DNA of 64,000 bases from Telluria beijingensis (GTDB lineage: Bacteria; Pseudomonadota; Gammaproteobacteria; Burkholderiales; Burkholderiaceae_D): assembly GCF_030770395.1 (NCBI RefSeq), contig NZ_CP132480.1, positions 2,730,855 through 2,794,854 of the forward strand, given 5' to 3'. The notes under the pieces are model-generated. The model ran no database searches. It saw only the letters and a program-made list of their open reading frames with translations, and was not told where the DNA came from. Positions within the stretch are counted from its first letter, which is position 1. Every line of letters starts with the position of its first letter. Below, piece after piece: positions 26,459 to 35,236 of this stretch. The translations under genes were made by a program, and so were the position numbers.

Positions 26459-27394
26459 TTAGAATGCAAGAGCTCGGTGGATTGGGTGTCGGGAGCCATA
26501 TGTCCCATTCAAAATCTTTGACAGCTCATCTGTAAATTCTCGCCCTTTACTCTGCAACTCCTTAAATGCATGAGTATGAGTAACACTATTTTGCGTAACG
26601 GAATTTAACTCTCGACGCATTTCTGGGGAGGAAATTTTTTCCAAAAAATTGTCATATAAGGCCAGTGCAGAATCCGCATTAGATCCACATATAGTCCTGA
26701 CGCGCTCAATTGGTGTTTGCTCAAACAACTCCATCAACCGCTCAACCTTTGCAGTTGGAGTTAGCCCGACCGTCTGCGCTATTGCCATGATTCCACTAAA
26801 GTATAAAAACTGGCGAGAATATCGAAGCTTAATGTAGCGCAACCCCCATTCTTTCTGCTTTTCTACTGTCTTGAATTCGAAATCCACACAAATAGTTCGA
26901 TAGTAACGAATTACATCATTCAACAAAAAACGAGTTAAATGAGGCGCGGCGATATGTTCCGAAACATACCTCATCAACACTTCACGACGATACTGCGTGA
27001 AGGTGGGCTCAGAGGTCAGCCAAGCGCCCTCAAGCAAAAATAAAATACGCCTCGTAATCTTTGAATTCTCATCAGCGTTACCGCCAATATCCGTCAACAA
27101 CGCTAATCTTGTCTCACAACCTCCGGCACCGAACGCTCCGTCGGCTGATGGTGCTTTCCCTACTATCCTCGCAATGTCAGACTCCTTCGACCGAAGAAAT
27201 TCAGTCGCCCGGTTTACACTTGCTTGGTCATCTCCAAAGAAAAAATAGTCGATATCGGACTCATCAGACGCCTCGCCACGAGCCAAAGAGCCACCTACGA
27301 CAATCGAAAAAGTAGGATCTTCACTCGCCAACACCCCTCTTAGCGCATTGATTTTTTGCAACGAGTGCTCTTTAGCAGTTTGAATATATTCCAT
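26459..27394 (-). CDS. Pol-beta-type nucleotidyltransferase
   Basis: 311 residues. The N-terminal nucleotidyltransferase signature is complete: GGSLARGEASDESDIDYFF at about 34-52, with metal-binding Asp47 and Asp49. After about residue 130 comes a helical region (TRFLLNDVIRYYRTICVDFE, KLRYSRQFLYFSGI) of the kind that follows such domains in protein- or small-molecule-modifying transferases. No antibiotic-resistance family is recognised. It starts 3 bases after the stop of the HD gene, so the two are one operon. AT-rich composition marks it as acquired. Substrate unknown; NMP transfer to a protein, RNA or nucleotide are all possible. Confidence 0.82.
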   Translation of the reverse strand: MEYIQTAKEHSLQKINALRGVLASEDPTFSIVVGGSLARGEASDESDIDYFFFGDDQASVNRATEFLRSKESDIARIVGKAPSADGAFGAGGCETRLALLTDIGGNADENSKITRRILFLLEGAWLTSEPTFTQYRREVLMRYVSEHIAAPHLTRFLLNDVIRYYRTICVDFEFKTVEKQKEWGLRYIKLRYSRQFLYFSGIMAIAQTVGLTPTAKVERLMELFEQTPIERVRTICGSNADSALALYDNFLEKISSPEMRRELNSVTQNSVTHTHAFKELQSKGREFTDELSKILNGTYGSRHPIHRALAF

Positions 27395-27397
27395 AGC

Positions 27398-28417
27398 TTA
27401 AATGAGAGACTTTGTTAAAGAAGATATTTTTAATTTTCTTGAAGGTGGGTGCAAAAGTATTGATTTCTTAAATTTTACAACCTTATATCGCCTCGAAAGC
27501 GAATCGTAAGATGATACTTTCTCCAGAGTGTCAACTTCAAATTTGCGTACTTTGATGTCCACCTCGATAGAATCATGCCCCTCGTTAGTGGCAGCCGCAA
27601 ATTTATTTAAAAAATGTCGCTCAGTTAAATAGAAATCATCCGGCGAAAGATTTTTACATGAACCGATTCTATTACGCGCCCAATAGTCAGCAGCAACTCC
27701 ATCCTTACTATAGATCATTAACCAATAGAAAGCATCCTTCTCACTCCAGAACCTGTCAACAATTGAGGTCGAATCAAAGTCACAATCAATAAATGCGTCC
27801 AACACAGAGATTGGATTAAAAAACTGCTTCCTAACATAACTCCCTCCCCGCCAAATAGCCTCAATTGTATCAACATTAATTGGAGAAGAGAAGATTCTTC
27901 CTCGTGAAGATGTATCGCCACAGGATATTAAATTTATAATTTCATCGACATCTATCTTGAATCCAGCTAGCGCAGAACTCACCCCTCGACCAATCGCAAC
28001 TTTGCCCTTTAGAATATTCTCAGTTGCAATATGATGATCTAGCCCAAACCTTTCTACAAACAAAGGCTCAATAGAGTGCGACAACGGCGCATGGCCAATA
28101 TCATGAAGCAATGCTGCTGCAACGATCTTAATTCTATCAACCGCCGCAAATCCTAATTTCTTTGCATAATGCTGGGCAAGCAATGCAACCCCAATACTAT
28201 GATCAAACCGATTATGCCTACGTTTTGAATATGCTGGAGTTCTCTCAACTGCCCCTAAAAAGGAGATGCCTTTCAATCTCTGAAAAGCTGCAGTCTCACA
28301 TATAGAAACTATCTCGCCGTCCTCAAATAAGCGGATAATATCCTCATGTGAATATTTAAACTTCAGACAATCTTCCATCACTTCTCTAAATTTGCAGTGC
28401 AATGTTTCCAAATGCAC
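27398..28417 (-). CDS. HD-domain phosphohydrolase (dNTPase/SAMHD1-like)
   Basis: 339 residues from a GTG; an ATG at 28378 (residue 14, preceded by AGAGAAG) is an equally good start. The HD motif set is SAMHD1/dGTPase-like: FQRLKGI, RFDHSIGVALLAQHY (first His, H73), LLHDIGHAPLSH (H105-D106), HH at 128-129 and a downstream Asp in SCGD. This predicts a metal-dependent phosphohydrolase of nucleotides or oligonucleotides. The C-terminal third (about 230-339) is Lys/Ser-rich and not recognised. First gene of the AT-rich pair; the nucleotidyltransferase follows 3 bases later. Confidence 0.83.
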   Translation of the reverse strand: MHLETLHCKFREVMEDCLKFKYSHEDIIRLFEDGEIVSICETAAFQRLKGISFLGAVERTPAYSKRRHNRFDHSIGVALLAQHYAKKLGFAAVDRIKIVAAALLHDIGHAPLSHSIEPLFVERFGLDHHIATENILKGKVAIGRGVSSALAGFKIDVDEIINLISCGDTSSRGRIFSSPINVDTIEAIWRGGSYVRKQFFNPISVLDAFIDCDFDSTSIVDRFWSEKDAFYWLMIYSKDGVAADYWARNRIGSCKNLSPDDFYLTERHFLNKFAAATNEGHDSIEVDIKVRKFEVDTLEKVSSYDSLSRRYKVVKFKKSILLHPPSRKLKISSLTKSLI

Positions 28418-28504
28418 AATTTGTGGAGCGTACCCGCTATCGTTTACAAGGATACACCAGATGAAAGCGCGCTGAGACTTTGCGTGTCGTTAATTCGATG
28501 TGCG

Positions 28505-28924
28505 CTATCTAACGGCTGTTGCAGCTCGCAACACTTCCGGCAACGGCGCTGACTTGCCCACCGTGAAATCGACCCACACCACCTTGGCCGCGCCTTCAGC
28601 ATGCAGTTCTCCCGGCTGGCCTTCGGCATCGACCAGGCGGATCTCGTGCGATACCTCGACACTGGAACGCCCCGGCGGCGACACGAAGGTGCGCACCTCG
28701 ATATCCGCCGGATAGGTCAGCTGCTTGAGGAAATTCATCGAGGCATTGACGATCACCGGCCCCTCGCCGCGCGCATCCGGCAGCCCGCCGACCTGCTCCA
28801 GCCAGGCAATCCGCGCCGACTCGATGTAGCGGAAATAATTCGTGTTATTGACATGCCCCATGGCATCCATATCGCCCCAGCGAATCGGCATGCGCATGGT
28901 GTGAACCCACTTCTTGCTACTCAT
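28505..28924 (-). CDS. Acyl-CoA thioesterase (4HBT/YbgC family)
   Basis: 139-residue hot-dog-fold thioesterase. Active-site region WGDMDAMGHVNNTNYFRYIE (about 16-35) is the 4-hydroxybenzoyl-CoA thioesterase signature. Follows the SDR gene by 22 bases on the same strand, so the two are likely cotranscribed and act on acyl-CoA or related carbonyl compounds. First native gene on the right side of the AT-rich island. Confidence 0.92.
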   Translation of the reverse strand: MSSKKWVHTMRMPIRWGDMDAMGHVNNTNYFRYIESARIAWLEQVGGLPDARGEGPVIVNASMNFLKQLTYPADIEVRTFVSPPGRSSVEVSHEIRLVDAEGQPGELHAEGAAKVVWVDFTVGKSAPLPEVLRAATAVR

Positions 28925-28946
28925 TACCTGTCTCAGCTTTATAAAA

Positions 28947-29723
28947 TTATTGCGCCGTCATGCCGTCGTCGGCCGTGATGATGGCGCCGTTGATGAAATG
29001 GGCTTCTTCCGCCGCCAGCAGCAGCAGGAGCCCGTCGAGGTCTTCCGGCTTGCCCGGGCGCTTGCGCGGCAACATCTCGATCAGCTTGCGGCCGGGTTCG
29101 GTGTCGAAATAATCTTCGTTCGAATCGGTGGCGATATAGCCAGGGCAGATCGCGTTGACATTGATGCCATATTTACCCCACTCCACCGCCATTGCCTTGG
29201 TCATCTGCACCACGCCGGCCTTGCTCATGCAATACACGCCGATGCGCGGCAGCACCCGCAGGCCGGCGACCGAGGCGATATTGACGATGCGGTGCTGCTT
29301 GCGCGGGTCGCCCTTGGCGCGCGCGATCATGCGCTTGGCGGTCTGCTGGGCCATGAAGAAGGCGCCGCGCAGATTGGTGTCCATGATGTAACCGTAGTCG
29401 TCCTCGCCGACATCCAGCAGGCGCTGGGTCGACGACACGCCGGAGTTATTCACCAGGATATCGATCGGCCCAGCCTCTGTCTCGGCATGGGCGATGGCCG
29501 CCTTGATGCTGCCCAGGTCGGTGACGTCGAGGCGCACCACGTGGGCAGCGCCGCCGTCGGCCTCGATCTCGGCCCGCAATTCCTTGAGGCGTTCGACCCG
29601 ACGCGAGGCCAGCACGACCTGGGCCCCGGCCCCGGCCAGCGCCTTCGCGAAACGCGCACCGAGCCCGCTCGAGGCGCCGGTGACCATTGCAATCTTTCCT
29701 TCGAAGTTGACTTCAATCCCCAC
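28947..29723 (-). CDS. SDR-family oxidoreductase
   Basis: 258 residues, start taken at a GTG giving MGIEVNFEGKIAMVTG, with GGAG 7 bases upstream; the longer frame to 29840 adds a non-homologous N-terminus. Rossmann motif TGASSGLGARFA, NNSGVS, catalytic Ser and YCMSK, and the C-terminal ADDGMTAQ. Reduces or oxidises a carbonyl or alcohol with NAD(P). Upstream of the thioesterase gene and probably in one operon with it. Substrate unknown. Confidence 0.88.
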   Translation of the reverse strand: MGIEVNFEGKIAMVTGASSGLGARFAKALAGAGAQVVLASRRVERLKELRAEIEADGGAAHVVRLDVTDLGSIKAAIAHAETEAGPIDILVNNSGVSSTQRLLDVGEDDYGYIMDTNLRGAFFMAQQTAKRMIARAKGDPRKQHRIVNIASVAGLRVLPRIGVYCMSKAGVVQMTKAMAVEWGKYGINVNAICPGYIATDSNEDYFDTEPGRKLIEMLPRKRPGKPEDLDGLLLLLAAEEAHFINGAIITADDGMTAQ

Positions 29724-29907
29724 GTCTGGCTCCCCGGCTGCTGTCGCATCACCTCGCTGCGAAAGCATAATGATCCCACAAATGCCGAGTATTAGATTGC
29801 CCCAACTAATATTGCCTTTACAATGGCCGCCATATTGCATTCATCGATAAAAACCCGCACACTCGTGCTATTTTATAGATCGCTCCACTGAGAGCCTACA
29901 AGAAACC

Positions 29908-31584
29908 ATGACAGAGACAAGCAACCTCATCGAACAATACGGACCGCGCGAAGCCATGGAATACGACGTCGTGATCGTCGGCGGCGGCCCTGCCGGCTTG
30001 TCCGCGGCGATCCGGCTCAAGCAGCTCGCAGCGGAACAGGACCGGGAAGTGTCGGTCTGCGTACTGGAAAAAGGCGGCGAACTCGGCGCCCACATCCTGT
30101 CGGGCGCGGTGATGGATCCGCGCGCACTGAACGAACTGATTCCGGACTGGAAAGAAAAAGGCGCACCGCTGAACACCGCCGTCCTTGAGGACCGCGTGAT
30201 GTTCCTGACCGAGACCAAATCGTTCTCGACGCCCGTGTTCGCCATCCCGCCTGCCCTGCAAAACCACGGCAACTACATCGTCTCGCTCGCCAACGTGGTG
30301 CGCTGGCTGGGCCAGCAGGCCGAAGCGCTGGGCGTGGAAATCTTCCCCGGCTTCCCGGCCGCCGAGATCCTGTACAACGAAGACGGTTCGGTCAAGGGCG
30401 TGGCCACCGGCAATATGGGCGTCAACCGCGAAGGCGAGCCGGGCGCGGACTTCCAGCTCGGCATGGAATTGCACGCCAAATACACCTTCTTCGCCGAAGG
30501 CTCGCGCGGCCACCTGGGCCGCCAGCTGATGGCGAAATACGACCTGAACAAGGGCAAGGACCCGCAAACCTACGGCATCGGCATCAAGGAATTGTGGGAA
30601 ATCGACCCGGCCAAGCACCAGCCGGGCCTGGTGATCCATACGGCCGGCTGGCCACTGCCGAACGACACCTATGGCGGCTCCTTCCTGTACCACCTGGAAA
30701 ACAACCTGGTCGCGGTCGGCTATGTGGTGGGCCTGTCCTACCAGAACCCCTATCTGTCGCCGTACGAAGAATTCCAGCGCTACAAGACGCACCCGGACAT
30801 CCGCGGCTTCTTCGAAGGCGGCAAGCGCATCTCCTATGGCGCGCGCGCGATCACGGCCGGGGGTTTGCAATCCTTGCCGAAGACCGTGTTCCCGGGCGGT
30901 GTTCTCATCGGCTGCGACGCCGGCTTCCTGAACACCAGCCGCATCAAGGGCAGCCACGCCGCGATCAAGACCGGCATGCTGGCCGCCGAGGCCGCATTTG
31001 CGGCGCTGGGCGAAGGCCGCCAGGCGGACGAGCTGGCCGCCTTCCCGGCCGCCTTCGAGAAATCGTGGCTGCATGAAGAACTGCATATCGCGCGCAACTT
31101 CAAGCCGTGGATGAGCAAGGGCCTGATCCTGGGCACGATCATGACCGGCATCGACCAGATCGTGTTCCGCGGCAAGGCGCCCTGGACCCTGCACCACAAG
31201 CATGCCGACCACGAATGCCTGAAGCCTGCTTCGCACTACAAGCCGATCGCCTATCCGAAACCGGACGGCAAGCTGACCTTCGACAAGCTGTCGTCGGTAT
31301 TCATCTCGAACACCAACCACCGCGAGGACGAGCCGGTGCACCTGACGCTCAAGAACCCGAGCGTGCCGGTCGACGTCAACCTGGCCAAGTACGCCGGCCC
31401 GGAACAGCGTTACTGTCCGGCCGGGGTCTACGAGTTCGTCAAGCGCGAGGATGGCGGCGACCGGCTGCAGATCAATGCCCAGAACTGCGTGCACTGTAAA
31501 ACCTGCGACATCAAGGATCCGACCCAGAACATCGTCTGGGTCACGCCGGAAGGCGGCGGCGGCCCCAACTATCCGAACATGTAA
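29908..31584 (+). CDS. Electron transfer flavoprotein-ubiquinone oxidoreductase
   Basis: 558-residue membrane-associated enzyme that passes electrons from ETF (fed by acyl-CoA and other dehydrogenases) to ubiquinone. FAD motif GGGPAG at 25-30, quinone-binding region GGSFLYHLENNLVAVGYVVGL, and a C-terminal 4Fe-4S ferredoxin-like domain with Cys in RYCPAGVYEF and QNCVHCKTCDIKDP. Length equals the family norm. Ends GGGPNYPNM as typical. Supports beta-oxidation electron flow, consistent with the neighbouring acyl-CoA genes. Confidence 0.97.
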   Translation: MTETSNLIEQYGPREAMEYDVVIVGGGPAGLSAAIRLKQLAAEQDREVSVCVLEKGGELGAHILSGAVMDPRALNELIPDWKEKGAPLNTAVLEDRVMFLTETKSFSTPVFAIPPALQNHGNYIVSLANVVRWLGQQAEALGVEIFPGFPAAEILYNEDGSVKGVATGNMGVNREGEPGADFQLGMELHAKYTFFAEGSRGHLGRQLMAKYDLNKGKDPQTYGIGIKELWEIDPAKHQPGLVIHTAGWPLPNDTYGGSFLYHLENNLVAVGYVVGLSYQNPYLSPYEEFQRYKTHPDIRGFFEGGKRISYGARAITAGGLQSLPKTVFPGGVLIGCDAGFLNTSRIKGSHAAIKTGMLAAEAAFAALGEGRQADELAAFPAAFEKSWLHEELHIARNFKPWMSKGLILGTIMTGIDQIVFRGKAPWTLHHKHADHECLKPASHYKPIAYPKPDGKLTFDKLSSVFISNTNHREDEPVHLTLKNPSVPVDVNLAKYAGPEQRYCPAGVYEFVKREDGGDRLQINAQNCVHCKTCDIKDPTQNIVWVTPEGGGGPNYPNM

Positions 31585-31594
31585 GGAGCGGCCG

Positions 31595-32551
31595 ATGGCG
31601 ACCACCACCTTGCACATCCGTTTGCGCGCCGTGGCGGCCGCCTGCCTGCTGGCTGTGGCCTCGCACGCCGCGGCCCAGGACGACGCCGCCCTGCGCAACG
31701 CCGTCCTGCTGGGCCACGAGACGGCGGCGGACACCAATATCACCTACCTGCGCGCGAGCGGCCAGGACCTCAAGCTGGATGTGTACTGGCCCTGGCGCGA
31801 CCAGAAGGCGCGCCTGCCCGTGGTGATCAATTTCCACGGCGGCGGCTGGGTCGCGGGCAGCCGCGAGGGCCGCACGCTGTCGATGCTGCCCTATCTGCAG
31901 ATGGGCTTTGCCGTCGTCAATGTGCAATACCGGCTGGCGAACGTGGCGCTGGCCCCGGCCGCGGTCGAAGACACGCTGTGCGCGTTGCAATGGGTCGGAC
32001 GCAATGCCGAGCGTTACCGCTTCGACCTGGACCGGGTCGTCACCACCGGCGATTCGGCCGGCGGCCACCTGGCGCTGGCCACGGCCATGATTCCGGGCGA
32101 TTCCCCGTTCGCAAACCAGTGCGCCTCGACCGAACCGACCTGGAGCGGCCCATACAGGAACGCCGCGCCGAAGGTGAAGGCGGTCGTCAACTGGTATGGC
32201 ATCACCGACGTGGCCGACATGCTGCAGGGCCCGAACACCCGCTCGTATGCGGTGGCCTGGTTCGGCAGCCTGCCGGGACGCGCCGCGCTCGCGAAAGACT
32301 TGTCGCCCTTGAGCCACGTGCGCGCCGGCGGCCCGGCCGTGTTCACAATCCACGGCGATGACGACAAGCTGGTGCCCTATGCCCATGGTGTGCGCCTCAA
32401 GAGCGCGCTCGACAAGGCAGGCGTGAACAACGTCTTGCACACAGTCAAGGGTGGCGGCCATGGCGGTTTCAACCCTGAACAGCAGGTCGCCATCTTCAGC
32501 GAAGTCCAGGCCTTCCTGCGCCAGCAGGGCCTCCTCCCGGCGTCCCGCTGA
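31595..32551 (+). CDS. Secreted alpha/beta hydrolase (BD-FAE/HSL-like esterase)
   Basis: 318 residues, start at MATTTLHIRLRAVAAACLLA with AAGGAG upstream. Sec signal peptide cleaved near ASHAAAQ-DD. The mature enzyme has the HGGGW oxyanion motif, nucleophile GDSAGG, acid in HGDDDKLVP and His in GGGHGGF. This is the BD-FAE/carboxylesterase group that removes acyl or feruloyl groups from plant polymers, among other esters. Starts 10 bases after the ETF-QO stop but shares no obvious function with it. Confidence 0.88.
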   Translation: MATTTLHIRLRAVAAACLLAVASHAAAQDDAALRNAVLLGHETAADTNITYLRASGQDLKLDVYWPWRDQKARLPVVINFHGGGWVAGSREGRTLSMLPYLQMGFAVVNVQYRLANVALAPAAVEDTLCALQWVGRNAERYRFDLDRVVTTGDSAGGHLALATAMIPGDSPFANQCASTEPTWSGPYRNAAPKVKAVVNWYGITDVADMLQGPNTRSYAVAWFGSLPGRAALAKDLSPLSHVRAGGPAVFTIHGDDDKLVPYAHGVRLKSALDKAGVNNVLHTVKGGGHGGFNPEQQVAIFSEVQAFLRQQGLLPASR

Positions 32552-32590
32552 CTTCCGCTTTTACTGCTGACTTTGTCCGAGTTTTCCTAC

Positions 32591-32626
32591 GCGGCCTCCG
32601 CCAATCCTCCGATTGGCAGGGGCCGC
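32591..32626 (+). other. Extended hairpin upstream of the Q-rich gene
   Basis: GCGGCC / GGCCGC outer stem and GCCAATC-CTCC-GATTGGC inner stem, separated by short TCC/AGG sides, form a nearly continuous 36-base hairpin. It lies 39 bases after the esterase stop and 48 bases before the Q-rich gene. No T-tract follows, so it could be a weak terminator or a 5' leader structure. Confidence 0.4.
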
Positions 32627-32673
32627 GATCGGCGTAGCATGGGTCTTCCAGACACCCGAACCAGGAGGCCAAT

Positions 32674-33081
32674 ATGGCTGAAAACAAAGGACATGGAGAC
32701 AAAGCGCCGAATTATCCCGACATCGATGAGATGGGATCGGCAGCCAACCGGGCCGGCCAAAGTGCCGGTAATCAACAGAGCGCTGGCAAACAGCAACAAG
32801 CCGGCAAGCAGCAGGATCGCGATAATCAGAAGCAATCCATTGGCCAGCAGTCCGGCCAACAGCAGGGTAGCGGCAAGCAGCAAGACGTCGGCAACCAGCA
32901 GAGCGCCGGCGGACAACGGCAGAACCAGCAACAAGGCGGCCAGCATGCATCGGGCGGAACGCCCGCACTGGACGACCTGAATGCCGACCTCGACAGTCGT
33001 AACCGGGGGTCGCTGGGCAACGCCGCCCAGCAGATGGACCAGACGCGCGGCTGGGACGGCAAGCAGGACAAGAACCGTTGA
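32674..33081 (+). CDS. Gln/Gly-rich low-complexity hydrophilic protein
   Basis: 135 residues, no signal peptide, with a perfect AGGAGG upstream of the ATG. Residues about 28-95 are a degenerate repeat of QQSAGKQQ/QQAGKQQ/NQQSAGGQ units, made of Q, G, S, K, N and A with almost no hydrophobics. The ends are more ordinary (APNYPDIDEMGSAAN; PALDDLNADLDSR). It looks intrinsically disordered, like desiccation/stress or aggregation-modulating proteins. Single gene with its own terminator. No function can be assigned. Confidence 0.82.
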   Translation: MAENKGHGDKAPNYPDIDEMGSAANRAGQSAGNQQSAGKQQQAGKQQDRDNQKQSIGQQSGQQQGSGKQQDVGNQQSAGGQRQNQQQGGQHASGGTPALDDLNADLDSRNRGSLGNAAQQMDQTRGWDGKQDKNR

Positions 33082-33102
33082 TGTGGCCATCGGCCACGCA
33101 TG

Positions 33103-33132
33103 GCGCGGCCCGCAGTGCGGGCCGCGCTTTTT
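33103..33132. terminator. Strong terminator between convergent genes
   Basis: GCGCGGCCC / GGGCCGCGC stem with GCAGTGC between, followed by TTTTT on the plus strand. It ends the Q-rich gene transcript and lies just past the end of the solute-binding protein gene on the other strand. Confidence 0.92.
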
Positions 33133-33148
33133 CATGCGCGCTCGCTGG

Positions 33149-33964
33149 CTAGCGCGCGGCGCTGCTGGCGTCCACGCCGAACCACTTGAGCGACAGGCGG
33201 CGCAGGCTGCCATCGCGGCGCGCCTCGGCCAATGCCGTGTCGACCGCTGCCTTGAATCGCGGACTGTTCTTGCGGAAAGCCACCCCGATGCGCACCACCT
33301 TGCCCACCCGCGGCCCGGCCTTGATCGGCAGCGCCGAATTCTTCAGCAGATAACTCACCATCAGGCTGTCGTCGAGCGACGCGTCGATGCGGCCGAAGGC
33401 CAGGTCTTGCAGGTTCTCGGGCACCGCCGGATAGCTCTTGACCACGATGCCCGCAACCTCCTTTGCCCGCTGTTCGAACACGCTGCCCTGGCGCACGCCC
33501 AGCCGGCGCCCCTTGAGGTCGTCCAGGTGGCGGTACGTGGCGCGCTCGTTCATGCGCACGATCAGCTGGAAGCCCGAGTAGGTATAGGGGATGGAAAAAT
33601 CGTAGGCCCGCTCGCGCTCCGGCGTGATGATCACCTGGCTGATGGCCGCGTCAACCTTGCCGGATGACACCGCCGGCAAGACGGCGCTCCATTCGGTGAG
33701 CACGAATTGCGGCTTGAGCTTGAGCCGGCTGGCCACCAGGCGCGCGACCTCGATGTCGTAGCCGGTCAGGTTGCCGGTTTTCGGATCCTTGAAATTAAAG
33801 GGGGGATAAGTGCCTTCGACGGCGATGCGCAGGGCGCCGCGCGCCCTTGCCTCGTCCATCAGGTCCGCCGCCTGCGCGCCAGACATCCCGCTGGCGGCAA
33901 ATGCCGCCGCCACGGCTGCGAGCGCAAACCGGCGCCGCCCCTTCCTTGTTACTACCTCGACCAT
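33149..33964 (-). CDS. Periplasmic amino-acid-type solute-binding protein
   Basis: 271 residues, SBP family 3. Twin-arginine-like/Sec signal (TRKGRRRFALAAVAAAFAASG, cleavage near GAQA-AD), then GALRIAVEGTYPPFNFKD, GYDIEVARLVASRL, and the ligand-site Arg/Asp region DAAISQVIITPERERAYDFS. Binds a polar amino acid or related compound in the periplasm. No permease or ATPase genes are adjacent, so it is an orphan binding protein; some such proteins act in signalling or as cyclohexadienyl-dehydratase-like enzymes. Confidence 0.9.
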   Translation of the reverse strand: MVEVVTRKGRRRFALAAVAAAFAASGMSGAQAADLMDEARARGALRIAVEGTYPPFNFKDPKTGNLTGYDIEVARLVASRLKLKPQFVLTEWSAVLPAVSSGKVDAAISQVIITPERERAYDFSIPYTYSGFQLIVRMNERATYRHLDDLKGRRLGVRQGSVFEQRAKEVAGIVVKSYPAVPENLQDLAFGRIDASLDDSLMVSYLLKNSALPIKAGPRVGKVVRIGVAFRKNSPRFKAAVDTALAEARRDGSLRRLSLKWFGVDASSAAR

Positions 33965-34023
33965 CTAACTTCACCCCGAACCACGGTTAATGGCCCTTTA
34001 TAACCGAAAAACACGGTCGGTGA

Positions 34024-35133
34024 CTAGCTTATGACGATTCGTTTCTGTTCGCGCGCCGAGCGGTAGACGGCCTCGATGATGCGGATGTCGCGCAAGCCTT
34101 CTTCTCCCGGCACGATGGTCTCGCGATTTTCCTTCACGCATTGCGACATATGGTCGAGCTGGCCCACCCACTGGTTCGCGTACGGCCCCGGCGGCGGCGT
34201 GACCAGGGTCTTGTCGCTGCGCTCGCCGCCGACCCACATGCGCTGGCCGCTGTAGGCGGTGGCCGGTTCCAGTTCGATCCGGCCCTTGTCGCCCATCAGG
34301 ATGAACTGGTTGCGGTTGGCGCTGTACATCGACATGCACGAACCGATGACGCCGGACGGGAATTCGAGCTGGAAGTCGATCATGTCTTCCACCTCGCGGA
34401 AGCGCGGGTCATTGCGGTCGGTGGTCTCCCTGGCAAACACGGCGGTCGGTTCCTCGCCCGTCATGTAGCGCGCCGCCTGCAGCGCATAGATGCCGATGTC
34501 CATCAGCGAACCGCCGCCCGACTGGGCCTTCTTCATGCGCCAGGTGTTGGGGTCGCGCGCGATGAAGCCGTGCTCGGAACGGAAGTAGCGCAGCTTGCCG
34601 ATGGCGCCGCTGCGCGCCAGGCGGATCGCCTCGACGTTGTGCGGCTCGAAGCGCGAGCGGTAGCCCAGCATCAGTTTCTTGCCAGCCTTGCGGCAGGCGG
34701 CGATCATCTGCTCGCACTCCGCCACGCTGACCGCCATCGGCTTTTCGCACATCACGTGCTTGCCGGCCGCTGCCGCGCGGACCGTGTATTCGGCATGCAT
34801 GAACACGGGCAGGCAGATGTAGACGATGTCGATGTCCGGATTGTCGCGGATGCTGTCGTAGTTCTGGTAGTTGTAGATGCCGCGTTCGGGCACGCCATAT
34901 TCGGCCGCGACCTTCTTCGCCTTGGCCGGATCGCCGCTGACCAGCGCGACCAGTCGGCTGTGCTGGCATTCCTTGAACTGGGGGATGATGCGGCCCAGGC
35001 CATAGCCGCCCAGGCCGACGATGGCATAGCCCAGCTTGCGCCCGGGATTGGCCCAGGCCGGCATACCCACCGCGCCCGCAGCCAGCACGCCGCCCGCGGC
35101 CATCACCAGGCCGCGCCGATTCAGGTCGATCAT
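34024..35133 (-). CDS. Tat-exported Gfo/Idh/MocA-family oxidoreductase
   Basis: 369 residues. Twin-arginine signal (LNRRGLVMAAGGVLAAGAVG) then a Rossmann fold with VGLGGYGLG, and the Gfo/Idh motif CEKPMAVSVAECEQM in the usual position. C-terminal domain contains IGSCMSMYSANRNQF and LEPATAYSG. This resembles the periplasmic glucose-fructose oxidoreductase group, which keeps NADP tightly bound and oxidises sugars to lactones. Divergent from an SMP-30/lactonase gene, which would fit lactone hydrolysis as the next step. Confidence 0.9.
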   Translation of the reverse strand: MIDLNRRGLVMAAGGVLAAGAVGMPAWANPGRKLGYAIVGLGGYGLGRIIPQFKECQHSRLVALVSGDPAKAKKVAAEYGVPERGIYNYQNYDSIRDNPDIDIVYICLPVFMHAEYTVRAAAAGKHVMCEKPMAVSVAECEQMIAACRKAGKKLMLGYRSRFEPHNVEAIRLARSGAIGKLRYFRSEHGFIARDPNTWRMKKAQSGGGSLMDIGIYALQAARYMTGEEPTAVFARETTDRNDPRFREVEDMIDFQLEFPSGVIGSCMSMYSANRNQFILMGDKGRIELEPATAYSGQRMWVGGERSDKTLVTPPPGPYANQWVGQLDHMSQCVKENRETIVPGEEGLRDIRIIEAVYRSAREQKRIVIS

Positions 35134-35236
35134 TCACGTCTCCTCGTAGAATTATTCGTTCGAATGCCGTGCCGGCCCATCGGCGCCACGGGCTACAATC
35201 GCTTTCTTGATCAGGATACAATTGATCCGATTGAAA

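Larger units (their letters stand above)
26425..28504. other. AT-rich two-gene island
   Basis: Between the PAS-LuxR gene and the thioesterase gene, base composition falls from about two-thirds GC to roughly 40% GC by eye, and codon choice changes with it (AAA, ATA, TTA and AAT codons are common). The block holds exactly two cotranscribed minus-strand genes, HD then nucleotidyltransferase, and no integrase, IS or flanking direct repeat that I can see. It reads as a horizontally acquired module inserted between native genes. Confidence 0.85.

Noticed and set aside
26425..28504. AT-rich island as a prophage or IS remnant
   Set aside because: No transposase, integrase, phage structural gene or terminal repeat; both genes are intact enzymes.
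32755..32960. Short repeated units that might suggest a CRISPR array
   Set aside because: Repeats are in-frame QQSAG-type codons of a low-complexity protein; unit length varies and there are no unique spacers.
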